Below, piece after piece: positions 6,699 to 6,861 of a stretch of 6,861 bases of DNA. The position numbers and the translations under genes were made by a program. The stretch lies in the NCBI GenBank assembly GCA_900766055.1, contig CAAFTZ010000143.1, positions 1 to 6,861 of the forward strand, given 5' to 3'. The DNA comes from an uncultured Parasutterella sp. (GTDB taxonomy: Bacteria; Pseudomonadota; Gammaproteobacteria; Burkholderiales; Burkholderiaceae_F). Numbering within the stretch: position 1 is the first letter of the stretch; every line of letters starts with the position of its first letter. The notes beneath the pieces are model-generated. The model was not told the origin of the DNA, ran no database searches, and saw only the letters and a program-made list of their open reading frames with translations.

Positions 6699-6861
6699 CT
6701 ACCGCGCACTTACGTGCACGGTTTCATGGGAGCGTGCTCCCATTTTTAGCGATTGACGAACACCTACACTTGCATGCAGGTTTCGTACAACTGCGGGCGT
6801 GTCCACAAAGACGCCCCCATCGAGTTCGAGCAGCTTTTTGAGCCACTCATCCCCGAGTTCT
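6699..6861 (-). CDS. Unidentified open frame, 5' part outside the window
   Basis: A minus-strand frame enters from the right edge and runs 53 codons to a TAG at 6699-6701. I do not recognise it with confidence. The visible part begins ELGDEWLKKLLELDGGVFVD and ends SHETVHVSAR. Codons in the first half are mostly G/C-ending (CTC, CTG, GTC, GTG, GAC), as in real coding sequence; the later half looks less coding-like and runs through two hairpins. EW..KLLELDGGVFVD recalls the segment before the SAM-binding motif of FkbM-type methyltransferases, while GGVFVDT also recalls the DXD region of sugar-transfer enzymes. Either way the match stops after VDT, so this may be a gene remnant, or the true C-terminus of an unrelated gene. 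It ends 38 bases before lplT on the same strand. A + strand frame from ATG 6774 is open over the same bases, which weakens the call. Confidence 0.3.
   Translation of the reverse strand, partial: ELGDEWLKKLLELDGGVFVDTPAVVRNLHASVGVRQSLKMGARSHETVHVSAR
6701..6722. repeat. Imperfect hairpin, repeat copy 1
   Basis: The outer arms ACCG/CGGT and the inner arms GCAC/GTGC pair around a TTAC loop with one C/A mismatch between them. The unit is followed by TTTC. It resembles the unit at 6762-6781 (shared ACC, CACTT, TGCA, GGTTTC), so the two may be diverged copies of one element or two sites for the same binding protein. It lies 40-60 bases upstream of the lplT start, where an operator would be expected. 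Function unknown. Confidence 0.4.
6726..6747 (+). terminator. Tight palindrome with T-tract, terminator-like on + strand
   Basis: ATGGGAGC (6726-6733) and GCTCCCAT (6736-6743) are perfectly complementary with only GT between them; in RNA this gives a stem of about 7 bp and a CGTG loop. Five T (6743-6747) follow on the plus strand, so it has the form of an intrinsic terminator in that direction. No + strand gene lies upstream between 3780 and here, so there is no obvious transcript for it to end. It may be an operator or a remnant instead. Confidence 0.45.
6762..6781. repeat. Imperfect hairpin, repeat copy 2
   Basis: The end arms ACCT/AGGT pair, and flanking CGAA (6757-6760) and TTCG (6782-6785) can extend the stem across one mismatch. 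The interior holds the palindrome TGCATGCA. The unit resembles the one at 6701-6722 and is also followed by TTTC. It overlaps the unidentified minus-strand frame at the right edge. Confidence 0.35.

Noticed and set aside
6774..6861. Plus-strand open frame from ATG 6774 to the right edge (begins MQVSYNCGRVHKDAP)
   Set aside because: It is open and has many G/C-ending codons, but it has no ribosome binding site, starts inside a hairpin and resembles no family I know. It is codon-aligned with the minus-strand frame, so one of the two is a shadow; I cannot decide firmly.

Overview
The window looks like chromosomal DNA of a proteobacterium. The proteins resemble Gammaproteobacteria and Betaproteobacteria versions of YbhF/YbhS/YbhR, Pgi and LplT, and base composition is close to balanced. 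A gut betaproteobacterium of the Sutterellaceae type is my best guess. It rests on overall impression, not on a marker gene.

Left part (1-3780, + strand): the last three genes of an ABC-2 type exporter operon laid out like ybhF-ybhS-ybhR. The first gene is cut by the left edge. It encodes a protein with two ATPase domains in one chain, and two related membrane permease subunits follow. The three genes overlap by 8 and 4 bases and are almost certainly translated as one unit. A membrane-fusion protein (YbhG/HlyD type) would be expected upstream, outside the window. Together they should form an inner-membrane exporter whose substrate cannot be read from this sequence.

Middle (3781-5355): a short convergent gap carries a hairpin terminator that works best for the minus strand. 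It follows pgi, which encodes a complete, somewhat short glucose-6-phosphate isomerase with its catalytic residues in place. A candidate promoter lies in the 77-base gap upstream of pgi.

Right part (5356-6861): lplT, a lysophospholipid flippase of the major facilitator superfamily, lies upstream of pgi on the same strand and may be co-transcribed with it. The usual acyltransferase partner (aas) is not next to it. Beyond lplT, about 200 bases hold no recognised gene. They contain a tight palindrome followed by five T on the + strand, two related imperfect hairpins, and a minus-strand open frame that enters from the right edge and ends 38 bases before lplT. This is the only part of the window that known families do not explain.

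Most of the window is ordinary core and transport content. I saw no CRISPR array, tRNA, rRNA or insertion sequence, and no clear sign of a new defence or mobile system.
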